A DNA stretch of 64,000 bases. Source: CAWGYQ01 sp963817395 (GTDB taxonomy: Bacteria; Acidobacteriota; Vicinamibacteria; Vicinamibacterales; CAVPJW01). The translations under genes were made by a program, and so were the position numbers. Within the stretch, counting starts at the first letter, position 1; the number at the start of each line of letters is the position of its first letter. This document shows, in pieces, positions 17,372-26,538 of this stretch. The notes under the pieces were generated by a model. It was given only the letters and a program-made list of their open reading frames with translations. It was not told the DNA's origin and did not search any database. The stretch lies in the NCBI GenBank assembly GCA_963817395.1, contig CAWFOC010000003.1:1-64000 (forward strand), in the 5' to 3' direction.

Positions 17372-18749
17372 ATGACCGATACCACCTTCGAGCAGGCCCT
17401 TCGTGGTCGTCTCATCCGCCAGGGTGACAGTGACTACGACGCGGCGCGTGCGCTGTACAACGGCATGATCGACAAGCATCCGAAGCTCATTGCGCGGTGC
17501 GTGGATGCCGCCGATGTCATCGCCTCGGTGAACTATGCCCGCGACCAGGGTCTCCTGGTCGCCATTCGGGGCGGCGGCCACAACGGCCCCGGCCTCGGCA
17601 GCTGCAACGGCGGGCTGGTGATCGACCTCTCGGAGATGAAGAGCGTGCGCGTTGATCCGGCGACGCGCACCGTGCGGGTCGATGCCGGCTGTACCATCCG
17701 GTGACGTGGATCACGCGACCCACGCGTTCGGGCTTGCCGTGCCGTTCGGGATTGTCTCGACGACCGGCGTCGCAGGTCTTACGCTCGGAGGCGGCACGGG
17801 ATACCTCACCCGCAAGTACGGCCTGACCATCGACAACCTGCTCGAGGCCGACGTGGTTCTGGCCGACGGGACCTTCGTCACGGCCAGCAAGAGCGAACAT
17901 CCGGATCTGTTCTGGGCCCTGTGCGGTGGCGGCGGGAACTTCGGTGTCGTCACGAGTTTCCTGTTCCAGGCGCACCCCGTGAAGATGGTCTACGCCGGGC
18001 CGATTTTCTGGGAAGCCACGCACGCCAAAGCCGTGATGCGGACGTTCCGCGACTTTCTCGCCAAGGCGCCCGAGGATCTGGGTACGTTCGTCGGTCTGAA
18101 GACCGTGCCGTCGATGGATCCCTTCCCGAAGGACTACTGGGGACGCCGCGCCTGCGCCGTGATCTCCGCCTATAACGGGCCGGCGGCGGACGGTGAAAAA
18201 CTCATGGCGCGCCTGCTCGACGCGGTACCCGCCCCCATCTTCAACTGGATGAGCGTCATGCCGTATCCGGCGATCCAGGCGCTCTTCGACCCGTTCTTTC
18301 CCAAGGGCCTCCAGTGGTACTGGAAGGGCGACTTCGTCAAGACGCTGTCGGACGAAGCCATCGACACGCACATCGCCCATGCCGCGCAAGCCCCGAGCGA
18401 GTTGTCCCTCGTGCACTTCTATCCGATCAACGGCGCCGTTCACCGCGTCGCGAAGGACGCGACGGCCTGGAACGTCAGGGACGCGACCTACTCGCTGGTG
18501 ATCGCCGGAATCGATCGCGATCCCAAACAGGCCGAGGCGCTGAAGACGTATGGGCGCGCATACTGGAAGGCCGTGCATCCCTTCAACATGGAGGGTGCCT
18601 ACGTCAATTTCATGATGGACGACGAAGTTGCCGGACGGGTCCAGGCCAGCTATGGCGACAACTACGCGCGCCTGGCCGCTGTGAAGGCCAAGTACGATCC
18701 GACGAATTTCTTCCGCGTGAATCAGAACATCGAGCCGGCTGCCGTCTGA
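17372..18749 (+). CDS. FAD-dependent oxidase, berberine-bridge/6-hydroxynicotine oxidase type (one frameshift)
   Basis: 458 residues after correcting an extra C near 17699. The N-terminal FAD domain holds RGGGHNGPGLG with the His that usually anchors FAD, and GGGGNFGVVTSF; the C-terminal BBE segment ends DPTNFFRVNQNI. Flavin oxidases of this class oxidise alcohols, sugars or amines with O2; the substrate is unknown. No signal peptide, so cytoplasmic. The ATG at 17372 has GGAGGGAG upstream; TAAGAT at 17316-17321 is a candidate -10. The in-frame TGA at 17702 is a product of the shift, not a Sec codon. Confidence 0.85.
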
Positions 18750-18948
18750 CACCCCGGCCGGCCGTCGCTCGTGACATGGGACAACGCGGGTCGAACCGCG
18801 CTGCCGTCGGCCCCTGGATGCCGTCAATCGATCCTCTGAACGGCACAGGTTGAGCGGACCAGCCCTCCTCTTCGCCAGGAACCCGTGGGTTTCGAGCGCC
18901 TGACAGAACGCGCGCAACGGGACCCTGGTTCGTTGATACCATGAGGGG

Positions 18949-19356
18949 ATGAGCCTCGACGAACGCGCCTTTTTCACCGACAGGCCGGAAATGCGCCAGG
19001 GCAAGTTTCAGTGCCCGAGGTGCCGGCGTACCAGCGACTACACCATTCGGTGGGTGCGACGCCTGAAGAAGGACCGGCCGCCTTCCGGCATCGACGAACA
19101 CGACCGCGCGAAGTTCGCCAAGCTGCGTGACTATCTCCTGCGCCTCGACGACGAGGTCACGTGCAAGCTCTGCGGCAAGAAATTCGAGATTCCCTCGCAG
19201 CATTCCCTGCTGTTCCTGGATCAGCTGGAAGGCCTGCCCAACGACGAAGAGCTCGAGCGCGAGATCGCTGCCAGCGCGGGCGAGAGCGAATCTCCCGCCG
19301 ACGACAAGCCGTCGCTGCCCTCTCGCTTTACGCGCAAATCGAGCGGCTGGAAATAG
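18949..19356 (+). CDS. Small zinc-ribbon protein of unknown function
   Basis: A 135-residue soluble protein with two Cys pairs that form one zinc site: CPRC near residue 22 and CKLC near residue 70, 48 residues apart. Between them lies a basic, helical stretch (IRWVRRLKKDRPP), suggesting nucleic acid or protein binding. After the second pair comes an acidic helix, then a Ser/Pro/Lys-rich disordered tail. I do not recognise the family. It stands between the FAD oxidase and the phosphatase-like gene on the same strand. Confidence 0.65.
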   Translation: MSLDERAFFTDRPEMRQGKFQCPRCRRTSDYTIRWVRRLKKDRPPSGIDEHDRAKFAKLRDYLLRLDDEVTCKLCGKKFEIPSQHSLLFLDQLEGLPNDEELEREIAASAGESESPADDKPSLPSRFTRKSSGWK

Positions 19357-19403
19357 CGGCGAGTGTCGGGGTCACGCCCTGAGGCGAAACTGAGGATGAT
19401 GAC

Positions 19404-19922
<519 letters not shown>

Positions 19923-20369
19923 ACGACCGCCGCCCCACGCGCGTTCGCTTCTCCGACTCCAACCACGGTGAAGCGGACGCACTTCATTCCTGCTTCATCA
20001 CGAACACCCGCCACTCACCCCGACGCACACGTTGTTGGTCCCGCGCTGATCTCACATCTGAACCAGAGCGGCATCGATCGCTCGCCATGTCGTGAACAGA
20101 CGACTCGTGTGCGCCACTACCCGCTGTCCTGTGACGCGGTCGCTGTTCGCAGTCGAACGCTGACGCTTCGGATCCGAACACCGTGATCGATCTGTCGCAT
20201 TGAAGATCGTTCGATCTCCGCGAGTTCCATTCAGTCACTCAGAGGAATGAATCTTGTAGCTCCGCGCCACGAGCATCTGCGACGTCTTCCACCTTGGTCC
20301 GATGACGCGGGAGTGAAACCGATGGACGCCTCCTCTGCCCCCTGCTGCTCGCACAAACGACAACATCAC
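19923..20369. other. Intergenic region before the metalloprotease-like gene
   Basis: About 450 bases with no supported gene. Short frames on both strands lack signal peptides, ribosome sites or recognisable motifs. No strong hairpin or promoter pair was seen. Confidence 0.45.
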
Positions 20370-21030
20370 ATGGTGACGAACGGTGTGACGAACGCCGTGC
20401 CGGCGACAGCGTGGCGCCTCGCTGTCGTCATTGCACTCCTGAGCGCCGCTCCCGTGTCCGATGTCGAGGCGACCGGCGTCCCGACGACTCTGCGTGTGGA
20501 GCTCACGGATCTGAGCGGTCTCACCCCGCGCGTCGTGGCGGGACTGAGAAAGGAAGTCGAGCAGCTCTGGGCCACGCAGTACCGCGTGGACTGGACCGAG
20601 CGGTCCCTTCAGTGCGTCAATCCCATCACGGAATCACCGCTGTTCGTCACGGTTCTTGCCGGACCCATCACCGGCATCAGGAAGGATGTCATCGCCACTA
20701 TTCGCTTCGTCGACGGTACGGCCGATCAATCACGTCCACGTCTACGCGTCGCACGCACAGGCGTTCGTGGACAAATGGCTGGGGTCTTCGCGCGGGTACG
20801 ACCGATGGCCGCTCGCCGCGCGTCAGGACGCCCTCGGCCGTGTCATCGGCCGGGCGCTGGCGCACGAAATCGGCCATTTCGTCCTGCGCTCGACCGGGCA
20901 CGCCCAGAGGGGCCTGATGAAGGCGCGCCACGAGGCGCATGCGCTCGCCGGGTGGCAGCGCGCCGGTTTCGAGCTGGACGAAGCGTCATCCGCCCTCCTC
21001 GCGACCACGACCGATGCCGTGGATTTCTGA
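20370..21030 (+). CDS. Secreted zincin-like metalloprotease (one frameshift)
   Basis: 219 residues after removing an extra base in GGTACGG near 20718. The N-terminus (AWRLAVVIALLSAAPVSDVEA) is a signal peptide; the ATG at 20370 precedes it, but 20247 is also open. The zinc motif HEIGHFVL is followed eight residues after its second His by another His (STGH) and then GLM, which may be a Met-turn; spacing is longer than in metzincins. The C-terminus is Ala-rich helical. It is unlike any named peptidase family I recognise, so the exact class is open. Confidence 0.62.
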
Positions 21031-21081
21031 GCATCAACGTCGCGGCTGGCCTGCGGGCTCAGGCGGCGGAAATCCGGCGGC

Positions 21082-22872
21082 TCAGGATCCGAGTCTGCGT
21101 TCGTCATCGGGACGCTGGATCCTGACGAAGTCGGCATACAGCCCGTTCAGGGCGACCAGTTCATCGTGCGTGCCGCGCTCGACGTTGCGGCCCTGGTCGA
21201 GCACGAGAATGCAGTCGGCATTCCTGATGGTCGCCAGGTGGTGCGCGATCACGAACGTCGTTCTGCCTGTGAGGAGTCTGCGGAGCCCCTCGAAGACGAG
21301 CTGTTCCGACTCGGCGTCGAGGCCCGAGCTGGGCTCGTCGAGAACGACGATCCTGGCGTCCCTGACCATGGCCCGCGCGATCCCGAGCCGCTGCCGCTGT
21401 CCGCCGGAGAGCGGCAGTCCACCGTGGCCCACGATGGTGTCGTAGCCGTCGGGCAGCGCCTCGATGAACTCGTGCGCCTGCGCGAGCCGGGCCGCGCCGA
21501 TGATCTCCTCGCGCGTGGCGTCAGGTTTTCCGTATGCGATGTTCTGCCACACCGGCGCGTGGAAGAGCTGCGTCTCCTGCAGCACGAACGCGATTTGCCG
21601 GCGCAGCGACCCGATCGTGAAATCGCGGACGTCGCTGCCATCGATCGCGACGCGACCAGACGTCGGGTCGTAGAAGCGAGGGATGAGACTGACGAGCGTG
21701 GTCTTGCCGCTGCCGCTCGGTCCGACCAGCCCGAACAGCTGACCGGGTTCGGCGACGAACGACACGTCGCTGAGCACGAAGCGGCCAGGGTCATAGGCGA
21801 AGCTGACGTTCTGAAACTCGACCCGGCCGTCAACGCGTTCGATCCGGCGCGCGTGGGGAGATCGGGGCAGACGCTCGTCGGTGTCGAGGACCGCTCTGAC
21901 GCGATCGAGTCCGACCGAGGCCTGCGCGATGTTGGTGCTCGCCCGCGCCAGATCCTGCACGGGCCGGAACAGCCTGCCGAGGTACGTCATGAAGACGACG
22001 AGCGACCCGGCCGTCATCGCCCCTTCGAGCACGAGCCGGCCGCCGAACCAGAGCACGGCTGCGGTTCCGACCGCAACCAGCGTGGTGACGACCGGCCCGA
22101 GCAGCGACCGCACACGCCGGGCATGAAGCGCGGCCTCGACGCTTTCACGGCTCTTCTCGTCGAGGCGCCTGCGCTCGAAGGCTCCCTGCGAGAAGGCCTT
22201 GACGACGCGCATCGAGCCGAGTCCTTCCTGGACGATTGACACGATCTCGCTCTGACGCCGCCTGACATCGTGGGTCGCCTGCCTGACCGTCGATCGAAGC
22301 CGGAACACGAAGAGCCCGACGAGCGGTGTCACCGCGAGGGCGACGAGCGTGAAGTTCCAGTTGAGCCAGAACATCACGGCGAGCATTCCGACGAGCATGA
22401 CGCTGTCGATGACGATGTCGAGCAGAGACGTCGAGACGAACTCCTGCACGGCGTTGATGTCGTCGGTGATGGTGCTGACGAGCGGGCCGACCTGCTGGCG
22501 GTCGTAGTACGACATCGACAGACGGTGCAGGTGCGCGTACACGCTCTGTCGCAAATCGTGCGCGATCCACTGGCCGATGCTCACGGTGTAGTACGCGGTG
22601 ACGTACGCGCTCGCGGCCTGCAGCAGAGCGATGACGACCGTCGAGACCACCGCCACGTTCAGCAGCGTCAACCGATCGTGGCTCCCGCCGACGAACCAGG
22701 CAAACACGGGTGTCAACGGCTGAGAGTCGAGCACCGAGTCGAGGACGATCTTGAGCGGCCAAGGCGAGGCCAGGCCCATCGAGGTTTCGACCAGCATGGC
22801 TGCCGCCACGATGGCGAGCCATTTCCAGTATGGTCGGACCAGCCTGACGGCGTAGGCGAGCATGTGGGCCAT
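21082..22872 (-). CDS. ABC exporter, half-transporter (MsbA/LmrA-like)
   Basis: 596 residues, a homodimeric-type exporter with a membrane domain then an ATPase. Six hydrophobic segments occupy about residues 15-290. The nucleotide-binding domain has Walker A GPSGSGKTTL, the signature LSGGQRQRLGIARAM, Walker B IVVLDEPSSGLD and the H-loop FVIAHHLAT. Substrate unknown; these move lipids, peptides or drugs outward. The first Met in the frame (22917) precedes a basic stretch, and I chose the second (22872), where the helix begins. It is convergent with the zincin gene and divergent from the next. Confidence 0.9.
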   Translation of the reverse strand: MAHMLAYAVRLVRPYWKWLAIVAAAMLVETSMGLASPWPLKIVLDSVLDSQPLTPVFAWFVGGSHDRLTLLNVAVVSTVVIALLQAASAYVTAYYTVSIGQWIAHDLRQSVYAHLHRLSMSYYDRQQVGPLVSTITDDINAVQEFVSTSLLDIVIDSVMLVGMLAVMFWLNWNFTLVALAVTPLVGLFVFRLRSTVRQATHDVRRRQSEIVSIVQEGLGSMRVVKAFSQGAFERRRLDEKSRESVEAALHARRVRSLLGPVVTTLVAVGTAAVLWFGGRLVLEGAMTAGSLVVFMTYLGRLFRPVQDLARASTNIAQASVGLDRVRAVLDTDERLPRSPHARRIERVDGRVEFQNVSFAYDPGRFVLSDVSFVAEPGQLFGLVGPSGSGKTTLVSLIPRFYDPTSGRVAIDGSDVRDFTIGSLRRQIAFVLQETQLFHAPVWQNIAYGKPDATREEIIGAARLAQAHEFIEALPDGYDTIVGHGGLPLSGGQRQRLGIARAMVRDARIVVLDEPSSGLDAESEQLVFEGLRRLLTGRTTFVIAHHLATIRNADCILVLDQGRNVERGTHDELVALNGLYADFVRIQRPDDERRLGS

Positions 22873-22939
22873 GGTAGTGCCTGCGTGCTCCCGCCGTCGC
22901 ACATGATCGCCGCTCACCCGTCTGATAATCTAGGAGCTC

Positions 22940-23557
22940 ATGGCCGCACGCTGTCGCTCCTGGATCACGTCTGCCCACATCGTGACCCGGCTGGTCGCCG
23001 GGATGGTTCTGTCTGTCACTTTCGGAACCGCGCTCGCCGATGCGCAGATCAAGGCGCAGGTGCCGGCCGAGGCCACTCCTCCCTGGAACAAGGGAATCCA
23101 GGCCATCAGCTCGGAGAGCTATTACCACGCCCTCGAGTGCGGGAAGCAGGGCGGCGAAAACCCTCCGTGCGTCTTCTACGACACCGGGCTCTGCAAGAAC
23201 GAAGACTTCACGCTGAGCCTCTACACGCCGTACAAGTTCGTGGCGTACTCGGTCTGGCAGGCGGTACGCAAGAATCAGCCGGCCCCGAAGCCGAGCTACT
23301 CGGCGGCACAGCGAACGCGTGTCGTGCTGGGGATCGCCCCGGTCCGCGGGTCCAGGAACACGATTACCGGTGTGACGCTCAAGCGCGGCGCTCAAGTGGT
23401 AAAACCGGCGACGCACACGATTGACGGCGCGACCGCCACGTTCATCTTCGATTACGCCGCGTTCGCTCCCACCGGGAACGTGACACTCGATCTGGCGGGA
23501 AAGATCAGGCACCAGACATGCCTGATCGAGCGGCCCGTCCTCGCCCGGTTGCGCTGA
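22940..23557 (+). CDS. Secreted protein of unknown function
   Basis: 205 residues with a signal peptide (HIVTRLVAGMVLSVTFGTALA, about residues 13-33). The mature part has four Cys in two clusters (ALECGKQGG...PPCVFYDTGLCKN) that suggest disulfides, a middle strand-rich domain (VVLGIAPVRGSRNTITGVTL) and a final Cys. No enzyme motif. The ATG at 22940 follows TAGGAGCTC, and TAATCT overlaps that site, so the transcript leader would be very short. Unknown family. Confidence 0.6.
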   Translation: MAARCRSWITSAHIVTRLVAGMVLSVTFGTALADAQIKAQVPAEATPPWNKGIQAISSESYYHALECGKQGGENPPCVFYDTGLCKNEDFTLSLYTPYKFVAYSVWQAVRKNQPAPKPSYSAAQRTRVVLGIAPVRGSRNTITGVTLKRGAQVVKPATHTIDGATATFIFDYAAFAPTGNVTLDLAGKIRHQTCLIERPVLARLR

Positions 23558-23590
23558 GTCCCAGTCGCAGCTGTACACGATCGACTCCCG

Positions 23591-24004
23591 ATGCCCAGGA
23601 AACAGCCACCGTCACTCGTTCGCAGGCGCTCGAGGCTGCACGGATTCGGCGTCTTTGCCGGCGAGCGAATCACGAAGAACACACGTATCATCGACTATGC
23701 GGGCGAGCTCATTCGGAACGACGTGGCCGATGTGCGCGACAGGCGGTACATGGCCGCGGGGCGCATCTGGATCTTCCGCGTCAATCGCGCCTGGAACCGC
23801 GATGCCGGTGTGGGCGGGAACATCGCGCGGTTCATCAACCACTCCTGCAAACCCAATTGCTGGATTGAGATCGTGGGCCACACCATCTGGGTTCGCGCGG
23901 CGCGCTCGATCGAGAAGGGCGAAGAGCTCACCTACGACTACTCGACCGACGGCGAGAAAACCATCGCGTGCCGATGCCGCCCTGGCTGCAAGACGAGGCT
24001 TTGA
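23591..24004 (+). CDS. SET-domain protein lysine methyltransferase (bacterial)
   Basis: 137 residues, almost entirely a SET domain. Visible motifs are the first strand (RLHGFGVFAGERI), the SAM-binding NHSCKPNCWI segment and the catalytic ELTYDYS Tyr, followed by Cys residues (ACRCRPGC) that could bind zinc in a post-SET role. It would transfer methyl groups from SAM to a lysine; the bacterial target is unknown. Single-domain SET proteins are uncommon in bacteria. Its TGA overlaps the ribosome site of the next gene, an exonuclease, so the pair is probably one transcript. Confidence 0.85.
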   Translation: MPRKQPPSLVRRRSRLHGFGVFAGERITKNTRIIDYAGELIRNDVADVRDRRYMAAGRIWIFRVNRAWNRDAGVGGNIARFINHSCKPNCWIEIVGHTIWVRAARSIEKGEELTYDYSTDGEKTIACRCRPGCKTRL

Positions 24005-24017
24005 AGGAGGCGGCACG

Positions 24018-24860
24018 CTGGAGGTCTACCTCGTCGACGGCACTTACGAGCTGTTCCGCCATTACTACGCCCTGCCCGCGGCGCGAGACTCGAGCGGCAT
24101 GGACGTGGCGGCCGTGCGCGGCACCGTGGCCTCGGTGCTCGCTCTCATCAACGGCGGCGCGACCCACGTCGGGGTGGCCACCGATCACGTCATCGAGTCG
24201 TTCCGAAACCGCCTATGGCCCGGCTACAAGACGAGCGCCGGAATCGAGCCCGCCCTGCTCCGTCAGTTTCCGCTGCTGGAAGACGCGCTCAGGGCCCTTG
24301 GCGTGCAGGTGTGGCCGATGGTGGAATACGAGGCGGACGATGCGCTGGCAGCGGCCGCCGAACGGGCCGCTTCCGACCCGGCCGTGAATCGCGTGATCAT
24401 TTGCACGCCAGACAAGGATCTCGCGCAGTCCGTGAGGGGGACGCGAATCGTGCAACTGGACCGCCGAAGGCGAACGATCCGCGACGAAGCGGGCGTCGTG
24501 CTGAAATTCGGCGTTCCTCCCTCGTCCATTCCCGACTATCTGGCGCTCGTCGGCGACGCAGCGGATGGCTTTCCAGGCCTGCCGGGTTGGGGGGCGAAAT
24601 CCACGGCGGCAGTGCTCGCCCGCTTCGGGCATCTCGAGGCCATTCCAGACGATTGGAGAAGCTGGGGTGTGAACGCCGCGAGTCCCGCGGCGTTGTCGCG
24701 GACGCTCGCGCGCGATCGCGACCGGGCCTTGCTCTTTCGCGATCTCGCGACGCTTCGAACCGATCTCGATCTGTTCGAATCCGTCGACGAGCTGCGCTGG
24801 AAAGGTCCAACGCCCGAGTTCGCTCCCCTCGCCGCGCGACTCGATGGCGCAGTTTCTTGA
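24018..24860 (+). CDS. 5'-3' exonuclease (flap/DNA polymerase I-type)
   Basis: 280 residues. The N-terminal PIN-like fold has the DGTYELFRHYYA opening, EADDALAAAAE and DKDLAQ metal sites, and the helix-hairpin-helix GFPGLPGWGAKSTAA for DNA binding. It should remove 5' flaps or RNA primers. No ATG, GTG or TTG lies in frame before the conserved first strand. The best start is CTG at 24018, seven bases after AAGGAGG, which itself overlaps the SET stop; the next ATG is inside the domain. The stop overlaps the next gene's leader. Confidence 0.8.
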   Translation: MEVYLVDGTYELFRHYYALPAARDSSGMDVAAVRGTVASVLALINGGATHVGVATDHVIESFRNRLWPGYKTSAGIEPALLRQFPLLEDALRALGVQVWPMVEYEADDALAAAAERAASDPAVNRVIICTPDKDLAQSVRGTRIVQLDRRRRTIRDEAGVVLKFGVPPSSIPDYLALVGDAADGFPGLPGWGAKSTAAVLARFGHLEAIPDDWRSWGVNAASPAALSRTLARDRDRALLFRDLATLRTDLDLFESVDELRWKGPTPEFAPLAARLDGAVS

Positions 24861-24876
24861 AAACATGGAGGAGATG

Positions 24877-26538
24877 ATGTCGAGCCGATTGGGACTCCCG
24901 GTCATCGTGGCGGTGGTGCTGGCGTTTCTCGGGCCCAGAGCCGCCACTCAGCAACTCTCGCCCGGTTATCTGGACCCGCTCCCCATATTGGCTGCCGCCG
25001 AACAGGCCATCGGCACGACGAACCTGAAATGCGTGACGATCTCCGGCACCGCGTATGGAGGAGCCGTCGGCCAGCAGCGCGAAGCGGCATGGAACGTGGA
25101 CTGGCCCCGTATCGACCAGCTCGCCAATTACATCCGCACGATGAACTGGGACACGCGGACGATGAGGGAAGAGTTCGACCGGAAGCCTGGCCTGAATCCC
25201 GCCGACTGGAAGTACGGCGTCGGGTGGGAGGACGGGCCGCTGCAACAGAACGCGCATCAGGTCTTCGTCGTCTCGGGCGACCATGCCTGGTCGATGGATG
25301 GCCCGAACGCCGAGCCCGTTGCCGCGCCGAAGGAGCTGGCGGAAATCTATCAGCTGGACATGTGGCTGAATCCGCACGGCTTTCTGAAGGCTGCGCGCAT
25401 GCCTGGCGCCAATCCACGGGCCACGTGGCGATGGGAGCTCGGCGAGATGGGACGCGATGGTCCGGAGGCCAGGCCGGCGAAGGTGCGCGTGGTGTCGATT
25501 ACCGTCAACGGCAGATACCGCGTCGATGCCACGGTGAATGCACAGAACATGCTTCAGCGCATTCATACGTGGGTGGCGGATCCCGTGCTCGGAGACATGA
25601 ACTACGAGCACGAGTTCACGAACGACAGCTACATTGACGTGGGGAACGGGATCCGCTTCCCCACCGGCTGGCATTCTCACCAGGGTTGGGACGACAACTA
25701 CGGCACGCAGAACGTGACGGCCGGTCACAACGCATTCGGCGGCGCTCTCAAGGACATCCGGGCGAACGACTGTTCATCCGCGCCAGCGGTGCCACCCTCG
25801 GTACGACAGGCGACGTTCCCGGTCCGGGTTGAAACCCGCAAGCTGGCCGACGGCGTCTATCTGCTGGGCGGGGGTTCACATAACAGCGCTGCTGTCGAGT
25901 TCAAGGATTTCGTCGCCGTCTTCGACGCACCGCTGAACGAGGAGCGCAGCCTGGCGGTCATCGAAGAAATCGTGAGGCTCGCGCCGGACAAGCCCATTCG
26001 ATGGGTCATCAACTCTCATCAGCATTTCGATCACGTCGGTGGATTGCGCACCTACATGCACATCGGCGCGACGGTGATCACCCACTTCAAGAACTACGAG
26101 TTCTACAAGCGCGATGTGTTGAACTACTCCCAGCGGACGCTGAAGCCCGACATGGTCTCGCTCTGGCCGCCAACCGAGCTCGCCGAGGGTTACTACTACG
26201 AGGCCATCCGAGAGAACTTCATCATCAGCGATGGCACGCGGAACCTGAACGTTCATTACGTCAACCCGCTCACCCACGTCGAGGGCATGCTGATAGCGTA
26301 CCTGCCCCGCGAGAAGCTCCTCTTCGAAGCGGACTTGCTCGACACGGATCGGGCGGCTCCCGCGACGCCGACGCGCGATCAGGCTAGCTTCTACAACGCG
26401 GTGAGGAAGCTCGGGCTCGACGTGGCCGACATCGTTCCGGTTCATGGCAGCCCACTGACCTGGAGCGAATTCGCGCGCCGGTTCCCGAGCAAGCTGATCG
26501 CCGTCAGGCGTGAGCGTCGATCGGAAGCCGTACCGTGA
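24877..26538 (+). CDS. Secreted metallo-beta-lactamase-fold hydrolase
   Basis: 553 residues. The first ~25 residues form a signal peptide (SRLGLPVIVAVVLAFLG), then a 300-residue N-terminal region of unknown role, then an MBL domain. Zinc ligands: NSHQHFDHVGG, the His in NPLTHVEGML, the Asp in ADLLDTDR and the His in VPVHGSP. The substrate is unknown; similar long MBL proteins act as esterases, sulfatases or hydrolases. Three Met codons are near the start: 24844 overlaps the exonuclease, 24874 lies too close to the ribosome site, and 24877 sits 5 bases after GGAGG. The 3' end overlaps the convergent kinase gene by 35 bases. Confidence 0.82.
   Translation: MSSRLGLPVIVAVVLAFLGPRAATQQLSPGYLDPLPILAAAEQAIGTTNLKCVTISGTAYGGAVGQQREAAWNVDWPRIDQLANYIRTMNWDTRTMREEFDRKPGLNPADWKYGVGWEDGPLQQNAHQVFVVSGDHAWSMDGPNAEPVAAPKELAEIYQLDMWLNPHGFLKAARMPGANPRATWRWELGEMGRDGPEARPAKVRVVSITVNGRYRVDATVNAQNMLQRIHTWVADPVLGDMNYEHEFTNDSYIDVGNGIRFPTGWHSHQGWDDNYGTQNVTAGHNAFGGALKDIRANDCSSAPAVPPSVRQATFPVRVETRKLADGVYLLGGGSHNSAAVEFKDFVAVFDAPLNEERSLAVIEEIVRLAPDKPIRWVINSHQHFDHVGGLRTYMHIGATVITHFKNYEFYKRDVLNYSQRTLKPDMVSLWPPTELAEGYYYEAIRENFIISDGTRNLNVHYVNPLTHVEGMLIAYLPREKLLFEADLLDTDRAAPATPTRDQASFYNAVRKLGLDVADIVPVHGSPLTWSEFARRFPSKLIAVRRERRSEAVP

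Noticed and set aside
17652..17704. In-frame TGA in the FAD oxidase as a possible selenocysteine codon
   Set aside because: The protein continues in another frame, not past the TGA in the same frame, and family members have no Cys there; the tRNA-Sec in the window made it worth checking.
17517..19004. A 495-codon minus-strand frame
   Set aside because: Antisense to the FAD oxidase; composition is Arg/Gly/Asp with no domain pattern.
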